DNA from: Candidatus Woesearchaeota archaeon
GTDB taxonomy: Archaea > Nanobdellota > Nanobdellia > Woesearchaeales > WJKL01
Direction of reading: 5' to 3'
Length of the DNA: 39,843 bases
Assembly (NCBI GenBank): GCA_019322815.1
Contig: JAHWIB010000003.1
Span: 1-39,843 of the forward strand
In this document: one piece after another, positions 39,460-39,843 of the stretch
Position numbering within the stretch: the stretch's first letter is position 1
How the letters are laid out: each line of letters starts with the position of its first letter
Position numbers and translations under genes: made by a program
Notes under the pieces: generated by a model
The model's input: only the letters and a program-made list of their open reading frames with translations
What the model was told of the DNA's origin: nothing
The model's database searches: none

Positions 39460-39843
39460 TTAGTATATAAAATACCTCTTTCTAAAAAATACCATACTTA
39501 AAAGACTGATTATTATAATAGTATTTAAAATTATCGTATATGGAAAGTAAAAAAATATTGCTATGACATTTCTAAAGTTAAATTTTTCTTTAAATAAAAA
39601 TAATGCTTTTGTTATTAATAATACACTTATGATTCCTGAAAATACTCCAAACATATTATATATTGAAAGCCATCCCTTTGGAATCTTGTATAATACATAC
39701 AACGGACCTAAAAAAGAAAACCAGCGAAACGTATAGCTTCCTACTGTATAAAGAGATGAAAGATTATAAGGAAGCCAATAATAAAATTGATATGCAATTA
39801 TAGGCAAAGAGATTATTGAATAAACGGACCACCAATATTGGTT
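39460..39843 (-). CDS. Membrane protein, partial (5' end outside window), possible GT2 tail
   Basis: The frame is open from the right edge to a stop at 39460-39462, giving 127 visible residues with about three to four helices (about 8-25, 40-57, 65-82, 98-118) and a basic end (FFRKRYFIY). The first visible residues, NQYWWSVYS, sit where QxxRW and the start of the membrane tail would be in the neighbouring GT2, so this may be the C-terminus of another GT2-like enzyme. That reading is weak; the catalytic part is outside. A TTG at about 39807 was not taken as a start because the frame continues to the edge. Confidence 0.55.
   Translation of the reverse strand, partial: NQYWWSVYSIISLPIIAYQFYYWLPYNLSSLYTVGSYTFRWFSFLGPLYVLYKIPKGWLSIYNMFGVFSGIISVLLITKALFLFKEKFNFRNVIAIFFYFPYTIILNTIIIISLLSMVFFRKRYFIY

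Overview
The window is AT-rich, tightly packed archaeal DNA. MCM helicase, TATA-binding protein, RPA-type OB-fold proteins, RadA and RadB, the RNase P subunit Rpp30, a TtuA-like tRNA thiolation enzyme and an archaeal-type S2 are all present. Many genes appear to be read from TATA boxes about 25 nt before the ATG (leaderless or nearly so), others have GGTGA/GGAGG sites, and neighbouring genes often overlap by 4-13 nt. The large Cys-rich surface proteins with CCGDD and CCPxxYCWNG motifs, and the many one-helix proteins starting with Lys-Lys-Ala-Gln, suggest a small-genome DPANN archaeon (Woesearchaeota/Pacearchaeota-like). That placement is inference; no rRNA is in the window.

Layout. 1-3.1 kb (minus strand): a partial RPA-like gene, mcm and tbp. 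3.3-5.6 kb: a TtuA-like enzyme, a membrane protein of unknown function and Rpp30. 5.6-28.9 kb (all plus strand): a 23-kb envelope locus. It holds a secreted 1396-aa protein, a 97-aa basic protein bracketed by four palindromes, a 739-aa class III-signal protein, a 2265-aa surface protein, and then fifteen small to medium membrane-anchored proteins. Two of these (41 and 44 aa) are very short. Most share a lysine-rich N-terminus with [K/R]-[A/G/S/T]-Q before a single hydrophobic helix, as in archaeal type IV pilin (class III) signals. No assembly ATPase, platform protein or prepilin peptidase is in the window.

29.0-35.1 kb is an information-processing block: RPA, a YdjM-like membrane protein, a SemiSWEET-like protein, a 99-aa conserved protein, RadA, a TRAM protein, an RNA 2',3'-cyclic phosphodiesterase, S2 behind a strong leader hairpin, and RadB. 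35.2-39.8 kb is an envelope glycan block: two related GT-C/AglB-like membrane proteins lacking the WWDYG motif, a processive-type GT2, and a membrane protein running off the right edge.

The main candidate for an undescribed system is the 5.6-28.9 kb locus, read as a pilin-like or surface-appendage cluster with its own candidate regulator. Other signals are a promoter motif shared by mcm and the gene before radA, a 12-bp-period repeat before the TtuA-like gene, and the S2 leader hairpin with a 17-codon upstream ORF.
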